Shown: positions 39,182 through 48,887, counted from the stretch's first letter. The stretch: DNA of 64,000 nucleotides from Palsa-883 sp963847615 (GCA_963847615.1 CAWKAN010000025.1:248001-312000); one strand, 5' to 3'. Notes: generated by a model not told the origin, from the sequence alone. A program made the numbers and translations.

Positions 39182-40897
39182 ATGCACGACACGGTCATCC
39201 GTGGCGGCACGATCATCGACGGTACCGGCAGCGCGGCTTGTTCCGGTGACGTTGCAATCAAGGATGGCAGGATCGCCCAGGTCGGCGGCAAGGCCGGCCC
39301 CGGCAAGCGCGAAATCGACGCGGACGGGCTGCTCGTCACGCCTGGCTGGGTCGATGCGCACACCCACTATGACGGTCAGGCAACCTGGGATTCGCTGTTG
39401 GCGCCGTCGTCCTGGCACGGGGTCTCGACCATCCTGTTCGGCAATTGCGGCGTCGGCTTCGCCCCGGTGCGGCGGGAGCACCACGAGCAGCTGATCGGCC
39501 TGATGGAGGCGGTCGAGGAAATTCCCGGCATCGCCCTGGCCGAGGGGCTGAAATGGGACTGGGAAAGCTTCCCGGACTATCTCGATGCGCTGGAGCGGAT
39601 TCCGCACGCGATCGATTTCGGCGCGCAGGTCCCGCACCACCCGCTGCGGGTCTTCGTGATGGGCGATCGCGCCATCGCCCGCGAGGCGGCAACGGCCGAC
39701 GACATTGCCGAGATGCAGCGTCTGACCCGCCAGGCGATGCAGGCCGGCGCGTTCGGCTTCACCACCTCGCGCACCAACTCGCACAAGACGCTGACCGGCG
39801 AGATGGTGCCCGGGCGGTATTCCGAGGTGGACGAGCTGATGGGCATCGGCTCGGCGCTGAAGGGCCTGGGCTACGGCGCGTTCGGCATGAACAGCGATTT
39901 CGATGACGAAGCGAAAGAGCTGGCCTGGATGACGCGGCTGGCGCAGGACACCGGCCGGCCGGTCTGGTTCCTGCTGACCGATCGCATGGCCGATCCGCAG
40001 CGCTGGCGGCGGCTGATGCAGGGGGTCCACGCGGCGCGCGCGCAGGGCGCGATGGTGACGGCGCAGGTCGCCGGCCGTCCGGTCGGCGTGCTGCTCGGCA
40101 TCGACACCGCGCTCAATCCGTTCTCGATCCGGCCGAGCTACCAGGCGCTGCTGCAACTGCCGGCGGCGGAACGGCTGAAGCGGCTGGCCGACCCGGCGAT
40201 GCGCGCGCAGATCCTCAGCGAGGCGCCGTCGCCCGAGTTGGTGCGGGTGCTGTCGCAGTTTCGCCAGCAGATCACCACGCGCTGGGACCGCATGTTCGTG
40301 ATGGGCGATCCGCCGGACTACGAGCCGGCGGAAAGCAGCAGCATCGCCGCCATCGCCAAACGCGGCAATCACACGCCGGACGAGGTCGCCTACGACTATC
40401 TGGCCGGCGGTGCCGATCGGTTCCTGTTCTTCCCGATCGTCGGCTACACCGAGGACAACCTCGACATCATCCGCACCATGCTGACCGATCCGGCCACCGT
40501 GCTGGGGCTGAGCGACGGCGGGGCGCATTGTTCCTCGGTGGTCGATGCCGGCGTGCCGAGCTGGATGCTGATCCATTGGGGGCGCGACCGGACGCGCGGG
40601 CCGGGCTTGCCGCTGGAGCTGCTGGTGAAGCGCCAGACCAGCGAGACGGCGGGGTTCTTCGGGCTGCACGACCGGGGGCGGCTGGCGCCGGGGCTGCGCG
40701 CCGACGTCAACGTGATCGACTTCGCCGCGCTGCGGCTGCACCTTCCGGAGGTGCACTACGACCTGCCCGCCGGCGGGCGACGGCTGATGCAGCGCGTGGA
40801 CGGGTATGTGGCGACGTTGGTCGCCGGCACGCCGGTGTTCGAGCGCGGGGCCTATACCGGGGCGACGCCGGGCAAGCTGGTTCGCGCCGGCGCCTGA
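39182..40897 (+). CDS. N-acyl-D-amino-acid deacylase-type amidohydrolase
   Basis: The protein has 571 residues from the ATG at 39182 with GGGAGGGGACG upstream. It starts HDTVIRGGTIIDGTGSAACSGDVAIKDGRIAQVG, a common opening of D-aminoacylase/dihydroorotase-like amidohydrolases. The metal-binding strand 1 VTPGWVDAHTHYDGQ follows. NCGVGFAPVRREH holds the metal-ligand Cys and His region of the D-aminoacylase subfamily. Later, LGLSDGGAHCSSVVDAGVPSW holds the catalytic Asp and His, and LPLELLVKRQTSETAGFFGL closes the family pattern. It should hydrolyse an N-acyl-D-amino acid or similar amide. The long insertion from about 100 to 190 is usual here. It is a single-gene unit following composite repeat copy 2. 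Confidence 0.88.
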   Translation: MHDTVIRGGTIIDGTGSAACSGDVAIKDGRIAQVGGKAGPGKREIDADGLLVTPGWVDAHTHYDGQATWDSLLAPSSWHGVSTILFGNCGVGFAPVRREHHEQLIGLMEAVEEIPGIALAEGLKWDWESFPDYLDALERIPHAIDFGAQVPHHPLRVFVMGDRAIAREAATADDIAEMQRLTRQAMQAGAFGFTTSRTNSHKTLTGEMVPGRYSEVDELMGIGSALKGLGYGAFGMNSDFDDEAKELAWMTRLAQDTGRPVWFLLTDRMADPQRWRRLMQGVHAARAQGAMVTAQVAGRPVGVLLGIDTALNPFSIRPSYQALLQLPAAERLKRLADPAMRAQILSEAPSPELVRVLSQFRQQITTRWDRMFVMGDPPDYEPAESSSIAAIAKRGNHTPDEVAYDYLAGGADRFLFFPIVGYTEDNLDIIRTMLTDPATVLGLSDGGAHCSSVVDAGVPSWMLIHWGRDRTRGPGLPLELLVKRQTSETAGFFGLHDRGRLAPGLRADVNVIDFAALRLHLPEVHYDLPAGGRRLMQRVDGYVATLVAGTPVFERGAYTGATPGKLVRAGA

Positions 40898-41165
40898 GCG
40901 GCGCGCCGGCGCGCTGCAATGTCCCTGCGATAGCCGGGGCAAGGAGCGTGAACATTACTACCAAGTCCGTAATTTATTTGCACATTGCAAATCGAATGTG
41001 CGAAACAATCTGAATGGCTCTGGTATGTTCATTTTTTTCGTTGAGAGTATAGGGCATATTATGGACTGGGTTGTTAAGGTGCAGGCCGGCATCCGGCCAG
41101 CGATCATATCGGGCTCGTCACCCACACACCGCCGAGCAAACGGCCGTGGGCGCGCCCCTTGAGCG
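40898..41165. other. AT-rich convergent spacer
   Basis: These 268 bases lie between the amidohydrolase and the convergent nuclease gene. Bases ~40950-41090 are strikingly AT-rich for this genome. They hold a small inverted repeat (CACATT ... AATGTG, 40981-41001, within TTTGCACATTGCAAA and GAATGTGCG) and a run of seven T residues at about 41032. No protein-like frame was found. It could be an insertion scar or a terminator region. Confidence 0.5.
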
Positions 41166-42359
41166 TCACGTTTGCGCTCCATCGTGCTTCTTGATCGCTG
41201 CGATGAACTGTTCCATCGCAGGTTTCAGCGCGGGAAGTTGCCCCAGAACATTCTGTACACGCACCGGCCTCCCGTCCTCATACGGTGTCCAGCTCTGGGA
41301 TTTGGGTAATTGATGAAGTTCCCCCCCGAATGCTGATGCAACGTTCGTGACGTAGGCCAGCGCCAGCTCTTTCGGTGTGGACCAGGCCGCGAGGTCGAAC
41401 CAGAAGGCACCAGTCTTCATGATATAGCCCAGATTTACCGGCTTATCCGCTTCCGGCCTGTCCCATTTCAAAATCAATGATGCTTTGAACTCGGGATATA
41501 CACCCAATTCCGCAACATCATCGATCAGCTTCTCAAGCGGCCCGCGGGCGCCGGGAGCATTGCCTTCCAGCGCCTGCCAATACGCATCGCTGCTCAGGCT
41601 TTCCGCGCGCTCTGCTACTGCCTCGGCCGGGATCGTGCCAACGGGTGCAAGCTCGTATAGGTATCGTCTGATCGTTTCCGTTCGTGCCAGCGTTCGGGGG
41701 CGAACGAGGAATTGGTCCGAACCCGGCAAGCGAAAGACGGCAAGCTCCACGAGTGCCAGCGTGAACTGGAAACGCGCGTATCGCTCCAAGCCGCCGAATA
41801 GGATCTCGGTCTCGCTGCGGATGCCGTCGCCCGCGATCACGATCACGATGCGGCCCCGACGAAGATTCCGTACCACCGCATCCACGAACACGTGCTCCGC
41901 CGGCTGCTCTGGGTCGGCAAGCGCCGTGTAGAGGGAAGTGGGCTTGGCGCGTGGTGTATAGGTTGCCGCCAGCACGGCTTGTTCGAAGCGGGCGTAGTCC
42001 ATGCCGAACAACGCTGTCGCGTAGTCCAGCGCCTGCGCGAGCACCTCGCGACGCGCTTGTGGATTGCGGAACAGCTTGGTCTCGACGATCGCGATGTCGC
42101 CTGCCGGGGTCATCAGAAGGTTGTCGATATAGCCGTTCGGCGTTGTTAGTTCGCGGCAGACCGACAAGAAAGCCGGCAGGCCCGGCTCGATTTCGTCGAT
42201 TGGCAGACACGCGGGATTGCTGTCGATGAGGCGTTGCAGCCAAGCCTCGTTGAACGTCGCCCCGCTCAGGGCGGACAGCGCTACTCGTTCCAGCGGCCGT
42301 CCCCCGCCGTCGGGACCAACAAGGACGGGCACGCTCGAAAGGTGTAATGAGGAAACCAT
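41166..42359 (-). CDS. PD-(D/E)XK nuclease-fold protein of unknown role
   Basis: The protein has 397 residues. The N-terminal half contains a PD-(D/E)XK core: Glu38 (FNEAWLQRLI), Asp79 (GYIDNLLMTPAGD), then Glu93-x-Lys95 in IAIVETKLFRN, and a downstream helix with Gln109 and Tyr113 (LAQALDYATAL). This order and spacing match restriction-like endonucleases. The middle (HVFVDAVVRNLRRGRIVIVIAGDGIRSETEILF) and C-terminal parts resemble no family I can name. No partner gene for a restriction or anti-phage system is adjacent; it lies convergent to the amidohydrolase and near the glucosyltransferase. It may act on its own in DNA defence or repair, but that is conjecture. Confidence 0.72.
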   Translation of the reverse strand: MVSSLHLSSVPVLVGPDGGGRPLERVALSALSGATFNEAWLQRLIDSNPACLPIDEIEPGLPAFLSVCRELTTPNGYIDNLLMTPAGDIAIVETKLFRNPQARREVLAQALDYATALFGMDYARFEQAVLAATYTPRAKPTSLYTALADPEQPAEHVFVDAVVRNLRRGRIVIVIAGDGIRSETEILFGGLERYARFQFTLALVELAVFRLPGSDQFLVRPRTLARTETIRRYLYELAPVGTIPAEAVAERAESLSSDAYWQALEGNAPGARGPLEKLIDDVAELGVYPEFKASLILKWDRPEADKPVNLGYIMKTGAFWFDLAAWSTPKELALAYVTNVASAFGGELHQLPKSQSWTPYEDGRPVRVQNVLGQLPALKPAMEQFIAAIKKHDGAQT

Positions 42360-42590
42360 AACGGACCTGCCTGGGGCATGTTGCGGATACGACTAAACCG
42401 GGATCTTCCCGTGAGCTACCCGTTGGCCAGCCGGGATGGCTGCGCTGGAAGGCATCAGACGCCCTTGGGGGCTGCCCCACAACGCTTATGTTGCCAGGCA
42501 GCTTGCAACAGCCTTTCGATGCCTTTCCACAACGGCTGAAATCGTGGGCGTTCCAGCTCACTACTCATCAACGCATATGGGATGCAGGAA

Positions 42591-44286
42591 TTAGCGCGGC
42601 TGGAACGCTGGCGCCGCGTCCGAATCTGTTACGTCGCGTCCCATCTCCTCCGGCACCGCGGCGATCCCGTGCCGGCCCAGCCAGCGCCCGACCCGCGGAT
42701 CGGCGGTGAGCACCGCGAACGGCACCGCCACCAGCAACCCGCCGGCGAACGGCAATGCCCACAGCACCGCGCGCCCGCCCGCGCCAGCCAAACGCCGCGA
42801 ACACCGCAATCCCCAGCAGCGTGTGCGGCCAGCCCAGGCGCGCGGCCTCGGCCCAGCCCACGCCGCGCTCAGCCCGGTTCTGCACCGCCCAACCGGGCCG
42901 CGCGCCGAGCGCCAGGCGCGCGATGGCAATCGTCTTGCTCAGCGGCCCGATGGCGTCATAGGTCAGCGTGAACACCGTCTCGGCCAGCACGCCGGCCAGG
43001 AACCGCGCCGCACCGCCGTAGCCTGCCCGTTTCGGGCGCGAGACCAGCACCTCCAGATACCCCAGCAACTTCGGGGCATACAGCGCCCCGCTCCAGGCCA
43101 GGGTCAGCGCCAGCGCGGCGCCTGCGGGAAACGCCGATACATGGTCGGTCGCCGCCGCCGCGGCCGCGCCCAGCAGGAACAGCACGCAGAACGGCGCGCC
43201 GGCGAACAGCAGGATCGCCTGGAGGAACTGCCAGCGGCCCATCGGTCGCAGCCCCTCCAGGCGGAGCAGGTGCCCATATTGCAGGTTGCCGGCAAGCCAG
43301 CGCAGCTCGCGCCCGAAATGCTCGGGCAGCGCGGGGGGAAACGCCTCGAACGAGCCATCCTCCTCGGCCAGCACGCGCACGCCCCAGCCGGCGCCGCGCA
43401 GCAGGGCGGCCTCGACCTGGTCGTGCGACAGGATGTGCCGCCCGCCGGGCAGCAACGGCAGCCGCGCGTGGGCGCGAAACGGGGCGATGCGGACCATGGC
43501 GTTGTGGCCCCAGTAGGGTCCCGCGTCGCCCTGCCACCAGTCCTGGCCGACCGCCCAGCTGCGCATGCCGGCGCGCATGCCGAACTGGAACAGCCGCGGA
43601 AACGCCGCGGCCGCCGGCGTGCCGACGGTCAGGTGCTGCACGATCCCCAGGCGCGGCGCGGCCTGCAGCACGCCGGCCAGCCGCCGCACCGCCGCCGCCG
43701 TCATCGCGGAATCCGCGTCCAGCACCAGCATCAGGTCGCAGCCGGCCGCGTGGTGGTCGAGGAACTCCATGATGTTGCCGGCCTTGAAGCCGGCGTTGTC
43801 GGCGCGGCGGCGATAGCGGAGGCGGGCGCGATCCGCGGCGCCCAGCGCGGCAAGCGCGCGCGTCTCCTCCGCCACCGCTGCTGGATCGGTCGTGTCGGAC
43901 AGCACCCAGGCGGTGACCTGCCAGCCCGGGCAGAGCCGCGCCAGCGCGTCGAGCAGGCCGAGCAGCCTGGTCAGCACCGGCGCCAACGCCTCGTTGCGCA
44001 CGGTCGTGGCGATGGCCAGGGGAGGTAGGTCGGGAGGTGGGTCGGGCGGTGGGGCCGGCGGTGCGGCCGCCGGCGGCGGCGGGCGCGCCGCGACCAGCAG
44101 CAGGAAGCCGATCAGGCCGTTGGCCAGGCACAGCCCGGTCCATGGCGCGGTGCCGAGCAGTCCGACCAGCATCGCCAGCTTGGCCGCGGTCCAGCCGCCC
44201 GGTGCCAGCACCTGCCAGAGCAGCGCCAGCAGCAGGCCAGCCACGCCGAGCATGATCATCGCGACCAGCAGGCGCCGCGCGATCAT
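42591..44286 (-). CDS. opgH: OpgH/MdoH-like glucan glucosyltransferase, one apparent frameshift near 42783
   Basis: OpgH makes the beta-1,2-glucose backbone of periplasmic glucans at the inner membrane. The start MIARRLLVAMIMLGVAGLLLALLWQVLAPGG gives a first membrane segment. The family-2 core has ATTVRNEALAPVLTRLLGLLDAL and VLSDTTDPAAVAEE. DNAGFKAGNIMEFLDHHAAGCDLMLVLDADSAM (DxD) follows, with YWGHNAMVRIAPF and the HILSHDQVEAALLRGAGWGVRVLAEEDGSFEAFPP block. Multiple helices come after. The frame leaves the family at FAAFGW; one base removed at ~42783 gives AGGRAVLWALPFAGGLLVAVPFAVLTA and ends in GIAAVPEEMG, 564 residues in all. No opgG is beside it; an O-antigen ligase-like gene precedes it. 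Confidence 0.85.
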
Positions 44287-44349
44287 CCGCCGCTCCGGCT
44301 CACGCCAGCCGCCCCGATGACCGACCGAGCGGCGGCGACGGGCAGGCGC

Positions 44350-45573
44350 TCACGTCCGGCCGCCCTCCGGGCCGGCGCCCGCGACCAGCCGGCCGAGTAG
44401 CGCGAACAGCAGGCCGCTCGCCGCCAGGGCGCACCACCAGGAATCCGTCACCACCTCGTAGTTGACGCTGGCAATGGTCATGGCGGAGGCAAACGCGGCA
44501 TAGGCGAACGGCCGCATGGACGCCGGCAGCCTGCGGACCCGGCGCAGCACCAGCAGGGCAAAGGCCAGGCCCAGCGCCGCACCCAGCGCGCCGAGCTCGA
44601 CCCACAGTTCCAGCCACTGGTTGTGCGGGTAGATCCCGCCGGGTCCGGCGTAGAGGTAGCCCGCCAGCTCCGCGGGATGGATCGGCACAAAGGACGCGTT
44701 GCGCAGCCCCCAGCCGCGCAGCGGGTGCGCCAACACCCGCGCGGTCATGTAGTCCCAGATCTCCAGCCGGTGCAGGCCGGAGGGCTTGAGGAACGGCGCC
44801 AGCGCGCTCCGCCGCGCGGCCAGCAGGTGCAATGTCGCCGGCAGCGTCACGACATACCCCGCGGTGCCCCAGGCAAGCCCGATCGCCGCCAGCCGTGGCG
44901 CGCCCCAGGCCAGCAGCAGCGCGACCCCGCCCGCGGCGGCGGCGGCACGCGCGGCCAGGCTCGGCGTGACCGCCAGCAACACGGCCATGGCGAGCCCCAG
45001 CGCGCACACCGCCCACCAGCGCCGCCGCCACCCGGCATGCGCCAGCACCGGCCAGGCGATCAGCACCAGGTAATCGGCGCCGCGATTGTATTTCGTCGCG
45101 GCGTGGACGCCCGGCTTCGTGCTGACCAGCAGCTGCAGCGGATAACCCAGCGCCCGGTCCAGCCAGGCGCCGGCGACGCCGAGCACGATCGCGACCAGCA
45201 GCACGCGGAACAGCGTCGCCGCCAGCTCCGCCCGATCGTCGCGCCCGGCCAGCAACACCAGCAGCGCCGCCAGTACGCCGGTCAGCCCGAGCGCCGCGCG
45301 CAGGCTTTCCCGCGGCACGACCGACCAGGTGGCGCTGGCCCAGCCCAGCAGCAGAAACAGCGCGGCGAGCACGGCGAGGGGGCGGTCGATCGCCGGCAGC
45401 CCCCGCCCGGCACCCAGGCCGGCCAGCAACTGCACCGCCGCCAGCCCGATCATCATCGAGGAATAAGACGGCCCGGCGACCAGCCCGAGGGTCGGCAGCA
45501 AGGCGAACGCCAGCACCGGCGCCCAGCGGGCGAGGCCGCGCTCGATCGCGGGGGCGAAGCGGGTCACTGGCAT
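44350..45573 (-). CDS. O-antigen ligase / Wzy-family membrane protein
   Basis: The protein has 407 residues from 45573 (MPVTRFAPAIERGLARWAPVLAFALLP). It has about eleven membrane segments. The family signature is a large periplasmic loop, seen here as RLEIWDYMTARVLAHPLRGWGLRNASFVPIHPAELAGYLYAGPGGIYPHNQWLELWVELGALGAAL. The conserved HN/E segment is PHNQWLELWVELG. It transfers or polymerises polysaccharide at the periplasmic face. A longer frame upstream extends into the composite repeat and is rejected. It is followed after 63 bases by OpgH on the same strand, so the two probably share an operon devoted to surface glycan. Confidence 0.85.
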   Translation of the reverse strand: MPVTRFAPAIERGLARWAPVLAFALLPTLGLVAGPSYSSMMIGLAAVQLLAGLGAGRGLPAIDRPLAVLAALFLLLGWASATWSVVPRESLRAALGLTGVLAALLVLLAGRDDRAELAATLFRVLLVAIVLGVAGAWLDRALGYPLQLLVSTKPGVHAATKYNRGADYLVLIAWPVLAHAGWRRRWWAVCALGLAMAVLLAVTPSLAARAAAAAGGVALLLAWGAPRLAAIGLAWGTAGYVVTLPATLHLLAARRSALAPFLKPSGLHRLEIWDYMTARVLAHPLRGWGLRNASFVPIHPAELAGYLYAGPGGIYPHNQWLELWVELGALGAALGLAFALLVLRRVRRLPASMRPFAYAAFASAMTIASVNYEVVTDSWWCALAASGLLFALLGRLVAGAGPEGGRT

Positions 45574-45689
45574 CGGCGGCAGGTCTCGCTGGGCTGGCGT
45601 GAAGCAGGGGCGGCTCAGTAGGCGCCGCAGCACCGTGGCACAAGACGCCGCCAGCATGCGCCGGCCCCGGGGCGCCGGCCCGGGGCAAT

Positions 45690-45997
45690 CGGGTGAACGA
45701 AAGGAAGGTCGGGGCTCCGCCCCGAACCCCGCCAGGGGGCTTTGCCCCCTGGACCCCCACCAGAGGCAGCGGCCTCTGGACTCCATGACTGGGAGCGGGT
45801 GACGGGGAGGGGGCGTGTGGGCCGGGCACCGGTGTCGTCCGGTGCGCCGGACGGCACCGGTGCCCGGCCCACACGCCCCTCCCCCTCACCCGCTCCCAGT
45901 CCGGGGTTCCAAGGGCTCCGCCCTTGGCGGGGTTCCAAGGGGCAGCGCCCCTTGGTGGGGTCTGGGGCGAAGCCCCAGCCTTCCTTCGCTTCACCCT
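45690..45997. repeat. Composite palindromic repeat, copy 3 (inverted orientation)
   Basis: This 308-bp element fills most of the 512-base spacer 45574-46085. The ends GGGCAATCGGGTGAA and TTCACCCTATTGCCC form an inverted repeat with one mismatch. The order of hairpins is the reverse of copy 2: CGGGGCTCCGCCCCG (45710), CCAGGGGGCTTTGCCCCCTGG and CCAGAGGCAGCGGCCTCTGG, a central near-palindrome (45788-45900), then CCAAGGGCTCCGCCCTTGG, CCAAGGGGCAGCGCCCCTTGG and CTGGGGCGAAGCCCCAG (to 45978). The central palindrome has a different sequence from copy 2 but the same design. No gene is present in the spacer. Confidence 0.87.
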
Positions 45998-46085
45998 ATT
46001 GCCCTGCGGGCCGGCCCGCCTCGGCTTGACTTGGCGGAAGGCCCCGGGCTTGTGTGCCGCCCTTCGAGTGGCCGGGAAGACAACG

Positions 46086-47875
46086 ATGCACCCCTATCGC
46101 ACCCATACCAGCGGCGCCTTGCGTGCCGCCGACGCCGGCTCCGCGGCGCGCCTGTCGGGCTGGGTGCACGCCAAGCGCGACCATGGCGGCCTGTTGTTCA
46201 TCGACCTGCGCGACCATTACGGCATCACCCAGTGCGTGTTCGCCGCCGGCAGTCCCGCCTTCGCCGCGGCCGACGCGGTGCGGGTGGAGAGCGTGATCAC
46301 GGTCACCGGCCAGGTGGTGCCGCGCGAGCCGGGCACGGTGAACCCCAGGCTGCCGACCGGGGAGATCGAGCTGAAGGTCGCCGAGCTGGTGGTGCAGTCG
46401 GCCGCCGAGGTGCTGCCCATCCAGGTGGCGGGGGAGGAAAAATTCCCCGACGAGCTGCGGCTGAAATACCGCTTCATCGACCTGCGGCGCGACAAGACCC
46501 ATCGCAACATGATGCTGCGTGCGGGCGTGATCGCCTCGATCCGCCGGCGGATGATCGCGGCCGGGTTCACCGAGTTCCAGACGCCGATCCTGACCGCCTC
46601 CAGCCCCGAGGGGGCGCGCGACTTCCTGGTGCCGGCGCGGCTGCACCCGGGCAAATTCTACGCGCTGCCGCAGGCGCCGCAGCAGTTCAAGCAATTGCTG
46701 ATGGTCGCCGGGTTCGACCGCTATTTCCAGATCGCGCCGTGTTTCCGTGACGAGGCCTCGCGTGCCGACCGCTCGCCGGGCGAGTTCTATCAGCTCGACT
46801 TCGAGATGAGCTACGTCACCCAGGAGGACGTGTTCGCCACGATCGAGCCGGTGATCGCCGGCGTGTTCCAGGAGTTCGCCGAGGGCCGCGCGGTGACCGC
46901 GCCGCCGTTCCAACGCATCCCCTACGAGCAGGCGATGCTCGACTACGGCACCGACAAGCCGGACCTGCGCAATCCGTTGCTGATCCGCGACGTGACCGCG
47001 CCGTTCGCCGGCTCGGGCTTCGGGCTGTTCGCGCGCATCGCGGCCTCGGGCGGCGTGGTCCGCGCGATTCCGGCGCCGGGCGCAGGCGGGCAGCCGCGCA
47101 GCTTCTTCGACAAGCTGAACGACTGGGCGCAGCGAGGAGGGCGCGGGCGGCCTCGGCTACATCATCTATGAGGCGGACGGGTCCGCGCGGGCCGATCGCG
47201 CGCAACCTGGAGCCCGACCGCGCGGAGGCGATTCGGGTCGCCTGCCGGTTGCAACCGGGCGACGCGGTGTTCTTTGCCGCCGGCAAACAGGACGCGGCGG
47301 GCAAATTCGCCGGTGCGGTGCGCACCCGGCTGGGCCAGGAGCTGGGGCTGGTCGAGCAAGGCGCGTTCCGCTTCTGCTGGATCATCGACTTCCCGATGTA
47401 CGAGCTGAACGAGGAAACCGGGCAGATCGACTTCAGCCACAACCCGTTCAGCATGCCGCAGGGCGGGCTGGAGGCGCTGAACGGCCAGGACCCGCTGACC
47501 ATCAAGGCGTTCCAGTACGACATCGTCTGCAACGGCATCGAGCTGTCCTCCGGCGCGATCCGCAACCACCGCCCGGACATCATGATCCGCGCCTTCGAGA
47601 TCGCCGGCTACACCGCGGCGGACGTGGAGGCGCGGTTCGGCGGCATGCTGAACGCGTTCCGCTATGGCGCGCCGCCGCATGGCGGGTCGGCGCCGGGGAT
47701 CGACCGCATCGTCATGCTGCTGGCCGACGAGCCGAACATCCGCGAGGTGATCCTGTTCCCGCTGAACCAGCAGGGCGAGGACCTGATGATGGGCGCCCCG
47801 GCCGAGGTCCCCCCGGCGCGGCTGAAGGAGCTGTCGCTGCGGCTCGATCTGCCGCCGAAGCCGAAGGTGGGGTGA
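46086..47875 (+). CDS. aspS: Aspartyl-tRNA synthetase, with two apparent +1 frameshifts
   Basis: This is a class II tRNA synthetase, cytoplasmic. The start ATG at 46086 (MHPYRTHTSGAL) leads into the anticodon-binding OB fold (LSGWVHAKRDHGGLLFIDLRDHYGITQCVF). The motif 2 region FRDEASRADRSPGEFYQLDFEMSYV is intact. At ~47133 the frame leaves at DWAQ and must shift to read EEGAGGLGYIIYEADG. At ~47181 it shifts again to PRGPIARNLEPDRAEAIR. It then runs through QGGLEALNGQD to motif 3 (GGSAPGIDRIVMLLADEPNIREVILFPLNQQGEDLMM) and the stop at 47875. Two extra bases removed give 595 residues, normal for the alphaproteobacterial enzyme, which is usually non-discriminating. Given that it is essential, sequencing error is likely. 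Confidence 0.95.
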
Positions 47876-48016
47876 GCAGAGGCGGGCCAGGATCAGCCGC
47901 TCTCGGCGACCCATGCGGGCGCGCCGCCCACCGCCACGTTCATCCCATCTTCACATTTGCCGGCTACGCGGTCGTCCGTCACTCGACGGAATGCGGGGTA
48001 GCAGAGCTGCAACACG

Positions 48017-48259
48017 ATGCCGGTCATCTTTCGCATCGGTCGCTTCCGGTTCTTCTTCTACGCCAACGAAGGCAACCCGCGCGAGCCGCCGCATGTGCAT
48101 GTCGACCACGGCGACAACGAAGCCAAATTCTGGCTTCGCCCTCAGGTCCGGGTCGCCTATAATGACGGCTTCAACGCCAAGACTCTGCACGAGGCACTAG
48201 ACTTGGTCGAGGCCAACCGGGAGCGTGCCGAAAGGGCCTGGAATGACTTCTTCGGTTAA
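48017..48259 (+). CDS. DUF4160-family protein
   Basis: The protein has 80 residues. It starts MPVIFRIGRFRFFFYANEGNPREPPHVHVDHGDNEAKFWL, matching DUF4160 proteins, whose conserved core is the PPHVHV segment with its two His. HEALDLVEANRERAERAWNDFFG closes the domain. The function of the family is unknown. It is always paired with a DUF2442 gene, as here, and such pairs have been suggested to be toxin-antitoxin-like. The partner gene starts inside its end, overlapping by 17 bases. Confidence 0.85.
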   Translation: MPVIFRIGRFRFFFYANEGNPREPPHVHVDHGDNEAKFWLRPQVRVAYNDGFNAKTLHEALDLVEANRERAERAWNDFFG

Positions 48260-48500
48260 AGCGAAAGGCGTCAGCTTCGACGACGACAAGATGTGGGTCG
48301 AGCTGTCCGACGGACGCACCTTGGGGATCCCGCTCGCCTGGTTTCCCCGCCTGCTGCATGCCACGCAGGAGCAGCGCCAGACCTGTCGTATCAGCGGCCG
48401 CGGTCTGCATTGGGCCGCGCTGGACGAGGACATCTCAGTGGCCGGGTTGCTGGCGGGACTCGGCGATCAGACCCGCAAGGTGCCGACTGCCGCGGAGTGA
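48243..48500 (+). CDS. DUF2442-family protein
   Basis: The protein has 85 residues from the ATG at 48243 (MTSSVKAKGVSFDDDKMWVELSDGRTLGIPLAWFPRLL). The family signature is the run DxxMWVELSDGRTLxIPLxWFPRL near the N terminus and the LHWAALDEDISVAGLL end, in which the E-D-I motif is conserved. It overlaps the DUF4160 gene by 17 bases, so the two are translated together. The pair is a frequent two-gene unit in bacteria and may be a small toxin-antitoxin system. Neither member has been assigned an activity here. Confidence 0.85.
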   Translation: MTSSVKAKGVSFDDDKMWVELSDGRTLGIPLAWFPRLLHATQEQRQTCRISGRGLHWAALDEDISVAGLLAGLGDQTRKVPTAAE

Positions 48501-48611
48501 CTGCACGCGGCCCGTAGCTTCGCTAGACCCGTCACCGTTGCCAGAACCGCCACGTCGATTTCGCCCCAATGCGGCGATCGTCGCACCGACCGACCCGCGC
48601 GAGGCCGACCT

Positions 48612-48887
48612 TTACAACTCCGGGCCCGTTCCCGGTGGCCAGATCAGCCCGTGCTCCTCCAACCGGCCGACATCGGCATCGCGGATCGAGCGCAGCAAAA
48701 CCTCAGCGTTTCGCGGATTACTGAGCAAATGCACTGTCTCCTGCCAGCCCTCGAACTCCAGCAGCGACATCATCACCACGGCGGGTTTGCCCTGCCGGGT
48801 GACGACAATCGGCGCGCAGGTCTCTACCACCGCGTCCATGTAGCGAACGAGGTTGTCATGCAGATCGACTTCGGTGACATGGTCCAT
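48612..48887 (-). CDS. Phd/YefM-family antitoxin (no toxin adjacent)
   Basis: The protein has 91 residues. It reads MDHVTEVDLHDNLVRYMDAVVETCAPIVVTRQGKPAVVMMSLLEFEGWQETVHLL, the Phd/YefM fold: a strand, a helix, then IVVTRQGKPAVVMMSLxExxxxxET. The C-terminal tail is acidic and would bind a RelE/YoeB or Doc toxin. No toxin follows downstream of its stop at 48612. The space there holds the DUF2442 end on the other strand, so it is an orphan or acts in trans. The gene lies 55 bases downstream of the dehydrogenase large subunit on the same strand. Confidence 0.85.
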   Translation of the reverse strand: MDHVTEVDLHDNLVRYMDAVVETCAPIVVTRQGKPAVVMMSLLEFEGWQETVHLLSNPRNAEVLLRSIRDADVGRLEEHGLIWPPGTGPEL

